From: DATJFH01 sp035495815
GTDB lineage: Bacteria > Acidobacteriota > Terriglobia > Bryobacterales > Bryobacteraceae
Reading direction: 5' to 3'
DNA: 40,604 bases
Assembly: GCA_035495815.1 (NCBI GenBank)
Contig: DATJFH010000264.1
Span: 1 to 40,604, forward strand
The translations under genes were made by a program, and so were the position numbers. Positions 16,821-33,646 of the stretch are shown piece by piece (position 1 is the first letter of the stretch; each line of letters starts with the position of its first letter). The notes beneath the pieces are model-generated. The model was not told the origin of the DNA, did not search any database, and was given only the letters and a program-made list of their open reading frames with translations.

Positions 16821-17345
16821 ATGAAAAATCGAGACGACAAACAAAAAGATCTGGAAGCCCTGCGGAAGGACCTGGAGAAGACGAAAAACCTCTTCGTGAC
16901 CGGCTTTGAGAAGCTGAAGGTGAGCCAGGATTTCGAGTTGCGCAAGGCGATTCGCGGCGCGGGCGGCCAGTACAAGGTAATCAAGAACAACATCGCCGGC
17001 AAGGCTTCGGAGGGAACGGCTTCCGAAGGGGTGTTGAAGGACCTCAAAGGCATGTGCTCGCTGGCCTATACCAGCAGCGATCCGGTGGCGCTGGCCAAGG
17101 CTCTGACCACTTATGCCAAGGCGAACCCGGCATTCGTCTTCCGGGCCGGGCTGGTCGAAGGCCGGGCCATCGACATCAAGAGTATCAACGATCTGGCCAG
17201 CATGCCGTCGAAAGAGGAGATTCTTTCGAGGCTGCTGTTTCTGATCAACGCGCCGGCGCAGCGCCTGGTGACGGCGATGAATGCGGTGGGGCGGAACCTG
17301 GCGGTGGTAGTCGACCAGGCTTGCAAAGAAAACAAGTTCCAATAG
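16821..17345 (+). CDS. rplJ: 50S ribosomal protein L10
   Basis: A 174-residue L10, the base of the L7/L12 stalk. The N-terminal part with LFVTGFEKLKVSQDFELRKA and YKVIKNN matches the rRNA-binding domain, and the C-terminal helix (SRLLFLINAPAQRLVTAMNA) is the L12-binding region. Only 15 bp separate it from rplA, so the classic L10(L12)4 leader site between the two genes is absent or lies inside the rplA end. The ribosome-binding site is weak, suggesting coupling to rplA. Confidence 0.97.
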   Translation: MKNRDDKQKDLEALRKDLEKTKNLFVTGFEKLKVSQDFELRKAIRGAGGQYKVIKNNIAGKASEGTASEGVLKDLKGMCSLAYTSSDPVALAKALTTYAKANPAFVFRAGLVEGRAIDIKSINDLASMPSKEEILSRLLFLINAPAQRLVTAMNAVGRNLAVVVDQACKENKFQ

Positions 17346-17400
17346 CGATCGGTATCAGCGACGATTGGCTCAAAGCTTAATTCAAAGGAGTTTCAAAGAA

Positions 17401-17784
17401 ATGGCGGACATCAACGCAATAGCGGATCAGATTCAAGGCTTGACTTTGCTGGAGGCTTCCCAGCTCGTCAAGATGCTCGAAGAGAAGTTAGGGGTTTCGG
17501 CGGCGGCAGCGGCGCCGATGATGGTTGCCGGCGGCGGCGGCGCGGCCGCGGCGGCTCCGGCGGCTGAAGAGAAGACCGAGTTTTCGGTGATTTTGACTGC
17601 CGCGGGCGCAAACAAGATCAACGTCATCAAAGCTGTACGCGAGGTCACCAGCCTCGGATTGAAGGAGGCCAAGGACTTGGTGGATGGCGCTCCCAAGCCG
17701 ATCAAAGAAGGCGTAAGCAAGGACGAGGCTGCCGCGATACAGAAGAAGTTTGTCGATGCGGGCGCAAGCGTCGAAGTGAAGTAA
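17401..17784 (+). CDS. rplL: 50S ribosomal protein L7/L12
   Basis: A 127-residue L7/L12 stalk protein that recruits translation GTPases. It has an N-terminal dimerisation helix (LTLLEASQLVKMLEEKLG), an Ala/Gly-rich hinge (about 37-58) and a C-terminal domain with KINVIKAVREVTSLGLKEAK. ATG 17401 (MADINAIADQIQG) is chosen; the frame opens 12 codons earlier but that stretch is unlike the family, and an AAAGGAG site precedes the chosen start. Confidence 0.98.
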   Translation: MADINAIADQIQGLTLLEASQLVKMLEEKLGVSAAAAAPMMVAGGGGAAAAAPAAEEKTEFSVILTAAGANKINVIKAVREVTSLGLKEAKDLVDGAPKPIKEGVSKDEAAAIQKKFVDAGASVEVK

Positions 17785-17828
17785 CGCAAGCGCGGAGTCC
17801 GGGTTGCGGCCGGCTCCAGCCGCTGGCT

Positions 17829-17857
17829 TTGACGAAACGTCTTTAGTTTGGTAGACT
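17829..17857 (+). promoter_or_regulatory. Candidate internal promoter for rpoBC
   Basis: TTGACG (17829-17834, five of six -35 bases), a 17-bp spacer and TAGACT (17852-17857, four of six -10 bases) lie 45 bp after rplL. It would allow extra transcription of rpoB-rpoC. The 420-bp gap 17785-18204 otherwise contains the hairpin at 18120-18163 and no gene that I can support; two small open frames in it show no protein-like features. Confidence 0.5.
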
Positions 17858-18119
17858 GTTTTTTGGGCTTTCGTTTCAACCGGATTTCCCCGGATTGGTG
17901 AAAGTGAATATTGGTTCCTGGCATTCTGATTGCAGTACGCTCAAGACTGCACGCGGGGCTTCCGTGCGCATTTGTGCGGTTTCATCGGGCGCTGGGGACA
18001 AGTGTGTCTCCACTCCGTCGCTCCGCTCAAAACTCAGTTTTCTTCGTTCCACTTTCCTCTTCCATCCCGTATTCCCGGGACCGATTGAGCGCAGTCTGCT
18101 TCATAAGCACCTTTTACGG

Positions 18120-18163
18120 CGGGCCGCCGCCGGCGTTTCCTGGACGCCGGCTTGCGCGGCCCG
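18120..18163 (+). promoter_or_regulatory. Long GC-rich hairpin in the rpoB leader (attenuator or RNase III site)
   Basis: CGGGCCGC (18120-18127) pairs perfectly with GCGGCCCG (18156-18163), and GCCGGCGT (18129-18136) with ACGCCGGC (18144-18151), leaving a 7-base loop and a 1-by-4 internal loop. It ends 41 bases before the rpoB ATG. No proper U-run follows, so it is not a simple terminator. In E. coli the same rplL-rpoB gap holds an attenuator and an RNase III processing site; a similar role is inferred here. Confidence 0.6.
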
Positions 18164-18204
18164 TCAGATATTTTAACCGGCTGTTCGGCTCTGAGGAGTA
18201 ACAA

Positions 18205-22506
<4,302 letters not shown>

Positions 22507-22516
22507 CAAAATGAAA

Positions 22517-22589
22517 GGCCGCAGATGAACGCAGATAAACGCAGATAAGATTTTTCCGGATCTGCGTTTGTCTGCGCTTATCTGCGGCT
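22517..22589 (+). repeat. 30-bp near-perfect inverted repeat between rpoB and rpoC
   Basis: The left arm (22517-22546) and right arm (22560-22589) match at 26 of 30 positions, with a 13-base loop. In RNA three of the four differences become G-U pairs, leaving one A-C mismatch. The left arm is built of about three 10-bp units, GCAGATGAAC, GCAGATAAAC and GCAGATAAGA. Such GCAGAT-type units occur as dispersed repeats in a number of environmental bacterial genomes as I recall. The hairpin ends 33 bases before the rpoC start. Confidence 0.85.
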
Positions 22590-22622
22590 CAACAGGTTTT
22601 TAGAATTTTCCAAAGGAGATTT

Positions 22623-26837
<4,215 letters not shown>

Positions 26838-26845
26838 AGACCCGA

Positions 26846-26870
26846 CAGGGCGGATCCCGGATCCGCCCTG
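26846..26870 (+). terminator. Hairpin terminator after rpoC
   Basis: A perfect 12-bp inverted repeat, CAGGGCGGATCC and its complement around one central base, starts 9 bases after the rpoC stop. The sequence after it (ATCCTCATAA) is not T-rich, so it may stabilise the mRNA 3' end or act with other factors. It also lies downstream of the DUF1552 gene on the other strand and could serve both. Confidence 0.65.
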
Positions 26871-26965
26871 ATCCTCATAATCAGCCCGAAGGCTCTGGAG
26901 TCCAAGGATAGTCCAGCCACGTTTCTGGCCGCGCAATCGATCCGAAGATGTGAGGCTGGTCGATT

Positions 26966-28240
26966 TTAAACCAGATCGCTGAGCTTACCGCTGGCGGTGG
27001 GGAATTTTCCGGCCTGCGCCCCCATCACTTCATCGGCTAACGTCAGGTATAAGTCGCCGACCGTGCCGGTGACGTTCGAGTGAAGACCGGTCTTGAGCTT
27101 GCCCGCGTGTCCTGCCAATATCGCCGACATCCCGCTGGTCTTGTGAGAATTCGCCTCGGCGTGCTCGTGTACGTAGACCAGCAGCGTGTTGTCCAGCAGA
27201 TTGCCGTCGCCTTCCGGGATTGATTTCAGCTTGGCCAGCAGGTATGCGAATTCTTCCACGTGCCAGCGGTTGATGTCGCGCATGATCCGCTGGCCCTCCG
27301 GAGTAGCGGCGCCCTGGTGCGTGTAACCGTGATGCTGGTTGGTGGTGTGGCCGAGCCAGGGGAAGCGGGTCAGGCTCTGGCACTTGGTCAGCATGTAAGA
27401 AGCGACCCGGGTCTGCCGGGACGCCAGCGCGTGGACCAGCAGGTCGGACTGGAGTTTCGCGATCCGCGGCCAGTCGCGCATGTCGCCGCTTTCCTCCGGA
27501 CGCTCCAGTTCCAGGGCGTACTCCGGCGGGAGGCTGGCGATCGTCCGCTCGACACTGCGGACTGAAGTGAGGTATTCGTCGAGGCGCGTCTTGTCTTCCT
27601 GGCCGAGACGCGCGTTGAACGACGAAGCGTCTTCCCGAACCCGGTCGAGCACGCTCTTCTTTCGGTTGATCCAGCCCATGTCCTTGCCGCCGAACAGCCG
27701 GTCGAAGAGGCGGTGCGGAATCATCTCGGGCGGCAGCGGACGGTCGCGCTCGGACCAGCTCATGTTCCGCTGGATGCTTTCCCCGAAGGACTCCTGGCAG
27801 GCGCCGATCTGCAGTGACCGGAAGCGGGAATCGTTGCCGATCTTCTGGGCAATTACCTGGTCGATCGACGGGCCTCCCGCGCCGCGCCCGGTGAACGCCT
27901 GCCCCGACATGAGCGAGCTCATCGCTCCGTGATGCCCTTTCCCGTTGGGGTTGTCGAGCCCCGTGATGACGTGAATGTCTTTCTTGAACGGCTCGAGCGG
28001 TTTCAGGCACGGTGTGAGGTCGTAATTCGCTCCCACCTCCCGCGGGACCCAGTAGTTCTCGACGATGCCGTTCCCGTTGAACCAGAGCACGAAGCGGGAC
28101 TCGATCGCGGACACTCCATTCTTCCCGGCGTAGGCAGTGCCGCTGCTGTTGAACATGGCTGCCAGCGGTGGCAGACCGATCCGGACGGCCATGCCGCCGA
28201 GGCTAACGCCTTTCAGGAATGAACGTCGCGAAACCGCCAT
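26966..28240 (-). CDS. Tat-exported DUF1552 protein
   Basis: A 424-residue DUF1552 protein with a twin-arginine signal (SRRSFLKGVSLGGMAVRIGLP). Typical family features are seen: FVLWFNGNG, VITGLDNPNGKGHHGAMSSL and TTNQHHGYTHQG. DUF1552 proteins are commonly encoded next to DUF1592-family c-type cytochromes in planctomycetes and acidobacteria; the molecular role is unknown. The open frame extends to 28522, but ATG 28240 is used because the Tat signal begins there and AAGGAG precedes it. It is divergent from the GNAT gene. The DUF1592 gene lies 1 kb away on the other strand. Confidence 0.92.
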   Translation of the reverse strand: MAVSRRSFLKGVSLGGMAVRIGLPPLAAMFNSSGTAYAGKNGVSAIESRFVLWFNGNGIVENYWVPREVGANYDLTPCLKPLEPFKKDIHVITGLDNPNGKGHHGAMSSLMSGQAFTGRGAGGPSIDQVIAQKIGNDSRFRSLQIGACQESFGESIQRNMSWSERDRPLPPEMIPHRLFDRLFGGKDMGWINRKKSVLDRVREDASSFNARLGQEDKTRLDEYLTSVRSVERTIASLPPEYALELERPEESGDMRDWPRIAKLQSDLLVHALASRQTRVASYMLTKCQSLTRFPWLGHTTNQHHGYTHQGAATPEGQRIMRDINRWHVEEFAYLLAKLKSIPEGDGNLLDNTLLVYVHEHAEANSHKTSGMSAILAGHAGKLKTGLHSNVTGTVGDLYLTLADEVMGAQAGKFPTASGKLSDLV

Positions 28241-28385
28241 GTTGTCAGCGCTCCTTGGCTTCGGAAAATAGCTACACTTCCGCGTCCTTGATTTTATCCG
28301 CGGAAGCAGGCGCTCCGCAACCGGGCCAGACTGGACCGGCGCCGCCTGCGTATTATCCTTAAGACTGGAGCAGACTGGAGCGGCT

Positions 28386-29171
28386 TTGTTGGAATTCAGC
28401 ACCGTCGAAGAGAATCTTCGGTATTCTTTCCGCGTCCTGGCGGCCGATCGTCCCAGGGGCGAAGTGCGTGAAATCGCCGGTGTCAGCATCGCGGCGGCGG
28501 GTACGCCGTTCCAGATGTTCAATGCAGCGTTTCTGGCCGGTCCGGTGAGTAGTCAGGAAGACCTGGAACGGCGCATCGCGGCGGCTCAGGTTCACTTCCG
28601 GGTACGGGGGCTGGAGTGGTCGTTCTGGGTGTGCTCGGATTTGCTACCAGCGAAACTGAAGCGAAGAGCGGAAAGCATCTTCGACCGCCATGGCTTGCGC
28701 CTTGCCGTCCGGCTGCCGGGAATGTCCGCCGAGCGCCTGCTGCCGCCGAGAAGGGCTCTGCCGGCGATCGAAGTCCGCCGCGTAGGCGACGAATCCACGC
28801 GGCTGGCGTTCTGCGACATCGGCTGCACCTGCTTTCACGTGCCATTGAACTGGTTTCGGGAAATCTTCCTGCGCCGCCCGCTTTGGGACGGCGACTTTGT
28901 CGGTTACGTAGGCTATGTCGATGGCGAACCCGTTGCGACGGCGGCCACCGTGACGGCCGCAGGAGCTATTGGCGTGTACAATGTGGCTACGCTGCCCGGA
29001 TACCGCCGGAAAGGCCATGGAGAAGCCGTGATGCGTTACGCGGTGGAGAGAGCGCGCGAACAGAGCGGCTGCCAGCGGACGATCCTCCAGGCCACGGAGC
29101 ACGGTCTGCCGCTCTATCTCAGCATGGGATACCGGACGGTCACGAATGTAGACGTCTACGCCGCCGATTAG
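28386..29171 (+). CDS. GNAT-family N-acetyltransferase, TTG start
   Basis: A 261-residue protein whose C-terminal part is a GNAT fold. Residues about 180-235 contain GVYNVATLPGYRRKGHGEAV, the acetyl-CoA-binding motif A (RRKGHG), and the following ATEHGLPLYLSMGYRTV is the usual motif B. The N-terminal half (about 1-130) is less recognisable and may bind the substrate. The start is TTG at 28386 with GGAG upstream; a TATTAT -10-like box lies at 28351-28356. The acceptor is unknown. It sits between the DUF1552 and DUF1592 genes without an obvious functional link. Confidence 0.82.
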   Translation: MLEFSTVEENLRYSFRVLAADRPRGEVREIAGVSIAAAGTPFQMFNAAFLAGPVSSQEDLERRIAAAQVHFRVRGLEWSFWVCSDLLPAKLKRRAESIFDRHGLRLAVRLPGMSAERLLPPRRALPAIEVRRVGDESTRLAFCDIGCTCFHVPLNWFREIFLRRPLWDGDFVGYVGYVDGEPVATAATVTAAGAIGVYNVATLPGYRRKGHGEAVMRYAVERAREQSGCQRTILQATEHGLPLYLSMGYRTVTNVDVYAAD

Positions 29172-29184
29172 CGCATTCTCCCGA

Positions 29185-29199
29185 ACGCTTTCCAGCCTG
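29185..29199. repeat. Second copy of the 15-bp repeat core
   Basis: ACGCTTTCCAGCCTG here is the exact reverse complement of 6461-6475. Like that copy it is intergenic. Only the core is shared, and the palindrome is incomplete, so this may be a degraded copy or a chance match. Confidence 0.35.
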
Positions 29200-29251
29200 T
29201 AGCGACTGAGCCTTCTTCGCGGATCGCCGCTCAATTCGGAATGCAGCCCGA

Positions 29252-29257
29252 TATAAT
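29252..29257 (+). promoter_or_regulatory. Perfect -10 box close to the DUF1592 start
   Basis: TATAAT at 29252-29257 would set the transcription start near 29264, four bases before the ATG at 29268. No clear -35 and no ribosome-binding site are visible, so translation may begin on a nearly leaderless mRNA. Confidence 0.45.
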
Positions 29258-29267
29258 GTATACGATC

Positions 29268-31163
29268 ATGCTGCGGCCTCTCTCAATAGGATGGATCGCG
29301 CTGGCTGGGGTCTGCGCGGCCGCGGAGATCTCGTTTTCCGGAGGCGTGTATCCCGTCCTGGTAAAGGCGAACTGCCGTACGTGCCATGTGGATGGAGGTA
29401 TAGCGTCCGCTACGCGGCTGCGATTTCCGGAGCCGGGTGCGACGCCGGCCGAGGTGGAGACGTTCGGACGGAGCCTTTCGGCGCTGGTGAATCGCGCACA
29501 GCCCGAGGCGTCGCTTCTGGTCACCAAGCCGACCAATCGCGAGAAGCATACCGGGGGGAAGCTCATCCCGCCCGGCAGCCAGGACGAGGCGCTGCTGCTC
29601 GCGTGGGTGAACCGGCTGGCTAGGTCTTCGCCGGAGCTAGTGAAGGCAGCGTCGGCGTCTCAGAAGCCCGCGCCGGTGGTGATGCGGCGGCTGACGCACA
29701 GCCAGTACAACCACACGGTGCGTGATCTGCTCGGAGATCAGACCAGCCCGGCCAGTCATTTTCCGCCGGAAGATTTCGTCAACGGCTTCCGGAATCAAGC
29801 CGATGCCCAGAATATTCCGGCGCTGCTGGCGGAAGCGTACGGCGCCTCAGCCGAGAAGCTGGCGCGCAGCGCATTTCGCGGAGGCGACACCAACCGGCTC
29901 ATCCCGTGCGGGCAGGATGCTCCATGCCGGAGCCGTTTCGTGCGCGAGTTCGGGTTGAAGGCGTTCCGGCGTCCGCTCGAAGGGAAGGAAGTAGAGCGTT
30001 ACGCGAAATTGTTCACGGGCCAAAAGGATTTTCTGACCGGCGCGCAGCTGGTGGTGGAAGCCATGCTGCAGTCCCCGCATTTCCTGTTCCGCGTAGAGCG
30101 GGGAGGCGACGGGCGAGCGTATGAAACGGCCAGCCGGCTGTCTTACTTCCTGTGGGACACCGTGCCCGACACCGGTTTGTTACGCAGCGCGGCGGCGGGC
30201 GAACTCGATAGCAGCGCCGGTGTGGAGAAGGTTGTCCGGCGTATGCTGACCGATGCGCGGGCGCGTCAGGCTCTCGACGAATTCGTGAGCCAGTGGCTGC
30301 GATTCGACCGCGTACTGAACACGGTGAAAGACCGGGCATCGTTCCCGATGTTCAATCCGGAACTGGCGGCCGCCATGATCGAAGAGAGCCGACTGCTGGT
30401 GGCCGATGCCGTATGGCGTGACCGCGATTTCATGACCGTGTTCAAGGCCGATTACGGGTTCATCAATTCGGACCTGGCCACCTTGTACAGGTTCCCTGCT
30501 CCGGCCAACGAATTCGAGCGCGTGAATTTTCCGGCGGACTCGGATCGCGCGGGACTGCTCGGGCAGGCCACTTTTCTGGCCCTGACAAGCAAGCCGGAGG
30601 ACACCTCGCCCACCGCGCGCGGCCTGTTCGTACGAGAGCAGTTCCTGTGCCAGCATGTTCCCGATCCTCCGCCGGGTACCAACAGCAACCTGCCGCCGCT
30701 CAGCAAGTCGAAACCGCAGACCAACCGGGAGCGCCTGAGCGTGCATCTGCAGAGCGAGGTGTGCGCGGGGTGCCACAAGCTGATCGACCCGATCGGCTTC
30801 GGACTGGAGAAGTTCGATGCTATCGGGGCGCGGCGCGAAAAGCTGACACTGACGTTCCGTCCCGGCAGGAAGGACAAGCAAACGGCGCCGGCGAAGGTGG
30901 AGCTGCCTCTCGACACCAGCGGAGAAGTCGCGGGGATCCCGGACTCGCGCTTCCAGTCGCCAAAGGAGCTGGGCCGGGCGCTGGCCGCGAGCGCGGAGTG
31001 CCAGCAGTGCGTGGTAAAACAGCTGTTCCGGTTCGCGTTCGGGCGTCCGGAGACAGTGGGAGACCGGGGTACGATCGAGGCGGCGTTCGAGAAATTTCGG
31101 GGGTCGCGGTTCCGGTTCAAGGAGTTGATGGTAGCCATGGCATTGGCGCAGGCGGAGCGGTGA
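29268..31163 (+). CDS. Exported DUF1592-family c-type cytochrome (DUF1587/1595/1592/1588/1585)
   Basis: A 631-residue exported protein. After a signal peptide (LSIGWIALAGVCAAAE) comes a cytochrome c-like segment with a haem motif CRTCH (about residues 36-40). DUF1587 follows (RRLTHSQYNHTVRDLLG), then DUF1595 (FGLKAFRRPL), DUF1592 (SRLSYFLWDTVPD), DUF1588 (GLLGQATFLALTSKPEDTSP) and DUF1585 at the end. A second CxxCH (CAGCH) lies before DUF1585. The order and length are normal for this planctomycete-type cytochrome family, whose function is unknown. ATG 29268 is chosen over in-frame ATGs at 29241 and 29256, because the -10 box overlaps those. The next gene overlaps by one base (TGATG). Confidence 0.92.
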   Translation: MLRPLSIGWIALAGVCAAAEISFSGGVYPVLVKANCRTCHVDGGIASATRLRFPEPGATPAEVETFGRSLSALVNRAQPEASLLVTKPTNREKHTGGKLIPPGSQDEALLLAWVNRLARSSPELVKAASASQKPAPVVMRRLTHSQYNHTVRDLLGDQTSPASHFPPEDFVNGFRNQADAQNIPALLAEAYGASAEKLARSAFRGGDTNRLIPCGQDAPCRSRFVREFGLKAFRRPLEGKEVERYAKLFTGQKDFLTGAQLVVEAMLQSPHFLFRVERGGDGRAYETASRLSYFLWDTVPDTGLLRSAAAGELDSSAGVEKVVRRMLTDARARQALDEFVSQWLRFDRVLNTVKDRASFPMFNPELAAAMIEESRLLVADAVWRDRDFMTVFKADYGFINSDLATLYRFPAPANEFERVNFPADSDRAGLLGQATFLALTSKPEDTSPTARGLFVREQFLCQHVPDPPPGTNSNLPPLSKSKPQTNRERLSVHLQSEVCAGCHKLIDPIGFGLEKFDAIGARREKLTLTFRPGRKDKQTAPAKVELPLDTSGEVAGIPDSRFQSPKELGRALAASAECQQCVVKQLFRFAFGRPETVGDRGTIEAAFEKFRGSRFRFKELMVAMALAQAER

Positions 31164-33646
31164 TGGTTGCATTGCGCCGCTATATTTTTGCCGGCAACAT
31201 TTTTCGATCCGCCGCCATCGGCTTGATCCTGGCAGCCGGCGGCTTTGCGCAGGATCGCGATCCGGTCTTCGATGATAAGATCGCGCCTATACTCAAGAAG
31301 CACTGCACGCCTTGCCACGACGACGCCGGGCGCAGCAGCGGGCTGAGCGTCATGAGCCGGAGCGGGCTGCTCAGCGGCGGCGCTCGCCGCGGCGCGGCTA
31401 TCATACCCGGCAAGCCCGACGATTCGGTTCTGCTGAAAATGGTTCGCGGGCAGATCACCCCGCGCATGCCGCTCAACGCGCCGGAACTGGCGCCTGAGGA
31501 GATCGGCGCCATCGCGGGCTGGATCGCCGGTCTCGACCTCGTGACTCAGACCAAGGCAGCTGGAAAGTGGTGGGCGTTCAAGAAGCCCGGCAACGTTTCG
31601 CCGCCCGAGGTCAAGAACCAGACTTGGGCGAAGAATGAAATCGACCGGTTCATCCTCCGCAAGCTGGAGGATAAGGGACTCACGCCGTCGCCGGAAGCTC
31701 CCCCGCAAATTCTCCTGCGGCGGGTCTACTTCGACTTGGTGGGAATGCCGCCCACGCCGGAAGAGGCAAAAGCGTTTCTCGCCGATAGCTCACCGGACGC
31801 GTACTCCAAACTGGTCGACCGCCTGCTTGCCGATCCGCGTTACGGCGAGCGCTGGGGACGCCACTGGCTGGACCTGGCGCGCTACGCCGACACGCAAGGC
31901 TTCGAAGCGGATCGCGAAAACTACTCGATGTGGCGTTATCGCGATTACGTGATCGACGCTTTCAACACCGACAAGCCTTACAACCGCTTCGTGAAGGAGC
32001 AACTGGCGGGCGACGAGATGGCGCCCACTTCGCCGGAAGCCCGCATCGCCCTGGGATTCCTGAGGCTAGGTCCGCGCTTCCAGACCACGAGCACCCTCGA
32101 GAGCCGGCAATTGACGCTGGACGAGATGACGGCCACGGTCGGCTCGGCCTTTCTCGGGCTCACGCTGAAGTGCGCCCAATGCCACGATCACAAATACGAT
32201 CCGGTTCCCCAGAAGGATTATTATCGGCTGCAGGCCTTCTTTGTCCCGATCGAGCTGACTGACGTCCCGGCCGATTTCGCCGATCCGGCAGTCAAGGCAC
32301 GAATGAAAGCGGCGCAGGACCGGTACTCGAAGCAACTGGCGGAGGCGCAGGCGCGGTTCAAGGCTTACCAGGAGCCGTTGTTCACCAGGCTTGGAGAGGT
32401 TCCCGCGGCGTCCCGGAACCAGATGCTCGAACGGCGCATCTTCCGCGCCGACGCCAACGCGCTCACACCGAATCTGGAAGACAACACCTTCTCGCTCGAA
32501 GAGAAGAAGAAGTATCTGGACCTGCTCGGCTACGTGGACGGCAATCGCGGCGGCCGGGACATGGGAGTCATCCGGCGCCAGGTGGCGCGCTACGAGCCGA
32601 AAGCGCATTCGGTACAGAATGCGCGTCCCGATTCCAGCAAACCGAGCCTGCCGGTGGCAGTGGTGCGCATTCGCGGCGAGTATAACCAGTATGGTGAAGT
32701 CGTCCAGGCCGGCTTTCCGTCAGCGATCACCGGGAACACCGAGCCGGCCGCCCTGACGGTAGATCGCTTCGGCAATATCGCCGGCTGGCGGCTGCCGCTC
32801 GCCAACTGGATCGTCTCACCGGATAACCCGCTCACGGCGAGGGTGATGATGAACCGCGTCTGGCAGCACCATTTCGGATCGGGCATTGTCGGCACGCCGA
32901 GCGACTTCGGCCGCAACGGGTCGGCGCCCACGCACCCTGAACTGCTCGATTACCTTGCCACGCGGTTCGTGGAGAGCAAGTGGGGCATCAAGGCCATGCA
33001 CCGGCTGATTATGAATTCGGCAACCTATAAGCAGACCTCGCTGCGCGCTTCGAAGAATGAGGAAACGGCGGATCCGGCCAACCGGCTGTTATGGCGCATG
33101 AACCGGACGCGGCTCGAAGGGGAAGCCGTACGCGACAGTCTGCTCGCGGTGAGCGGCAGGCTGAATCCCGAGCGCGGCGGCCCGGGTGTGTTTCCGAAGC
33201 TGCCGGACGCGATGAAAGATCGCATGACCATCAAGAATCTCCCGTCCTGGGAGCCGGCGGACGGGCCGGAAAGCCGCCGGCGGTCGGTTTACGTGTTCCA
33301 GCGGCGCCAGCTCGAAGTGCCGTTTCTGAGCCTGCTGGACGCGTCGGTATTTCAGAGCTCATGCGAGCGGCGCGCGGTTTCCACCACCTCCCTGCAGGCG
33401 CTCACCCTGATGAATGGGGACCTGATCACGGAGGAGTCGGCCGCTTTTGCCGAGCGTGTGCGGCGCGAAACGGGGCCGGACAAGTCCGAACAGATCCGGC
33501 AGGCTTTCTGGCTGGCGCTTTCCCGGGCTCCGAAGGCCGAAGAGATGACGATGGCCCGGAAGTTTCTGGACACAGGGGGGGTAGACGGGCTGGTCTCTTT
33601 CTGCCGGACCCTGCTCAACACCAACGAGTTCGCTTATGTGGATTGA
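31163..33646 (+). CDS. Exported DUF1549/DUF1553 c-type cytochrome protein
   Basis: An 827-residue exported protein with a hydrophobic signal (SAAIGLILAAGGFAQ), a planctomycete-type cytochrome c domain with CTPCH near residue 49, DUF1549 from about 150 (NEIDRFILRKLEDKGL, LLRRVYFDLVGMPPT) with a second CxxCH (CAQCH), a charged helical stretch near 370-400, and DUF1553 in the C-terminal half (PLTARVMMNRVWQHHFG). Such proteins almost always pair with a DUF1501 protein, which follows here with an 11-bp overlap. The ATG shares its A with the stop of the preceding gene; a longer open frame upstream lies inside that gene. Function unknown; likely electron transfer or polymer turnover. Confidence 0.93.
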   Translation: MVALRRYIFAGNIFRSAAIGLILAAGGFAQDRDPVFDDKIAPILKKHCTPCHDDAGRSSGLSVMSRSGLLSGGARRGAAIIPGKPDDSVLLKMVRGQITPRMPLNAPELAPEEIGAIAGWIAGLDLVTQTKAAGKWWAFKKPGNVSPPEVKNQTWAKNEIDRFILRKLEDKGLTPSPEAPPQILLRRVYFDLVGMPPTPEEAKAFLADSSPDAYSKLVDRLLADPRYGERWGRHWLDLARYADTQGFEADRENYSMWRYRDYVIDAFNTDKPYNRFVKEQLAGDEMAPTSPEARIALGFLRLGPRFQTTSTLESRQLTLDEMTATVGSAFLGLTLKCAQCHDHKYDPVPQKDYYRLQAFFVPIELTDVPADFADPAVKARMKAAQDRYSKQLAEAQARFKAYQEPLFTRLGEVPAASRNQMLERRIFRADANALTPNLEDNTFSLEEKKKYLDLLGYVDGNRGGRDMGVIRRQVARYEPKAHSVQNARPDSSKPSLPVAVVRIRGEYNQYGEVVQAGFPSAITGNTEPAALTVDRFGNIAGWRLPLANWIVSPDNPLTARVMMNRVWQHHFGSGIVGTPSDFGRNGSAPTHPELLDYLATRFVESKWGIKAMHRLIMNSATYKQTSLRASKNEETADPANRLLWRMNRTRLEGEAVRDSLLAVSGRLNPERGGPGVFPKLPDAMKDRMTIKNLPSWEPADGPESRRRSVYVFQRRQLEVPFLSLLDASVFQSSCERRAVSTTSLQALTLMNGDLITEESAAFAERVRRETGPDKSEQIRQAFWLALSRAPKAEEMTMARKFLDTGGVDGLVSFCRTLLNTNEFAYVD

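Noticed and set aside
17895..18201. Two small overlapping open frames (93 and 96 codons) in the rplL-rpoB gap
   Set aside because: No ribosome-binding site, no protein-like pattern, and they run through the GC hairpin that is better explained as an RNA structure.
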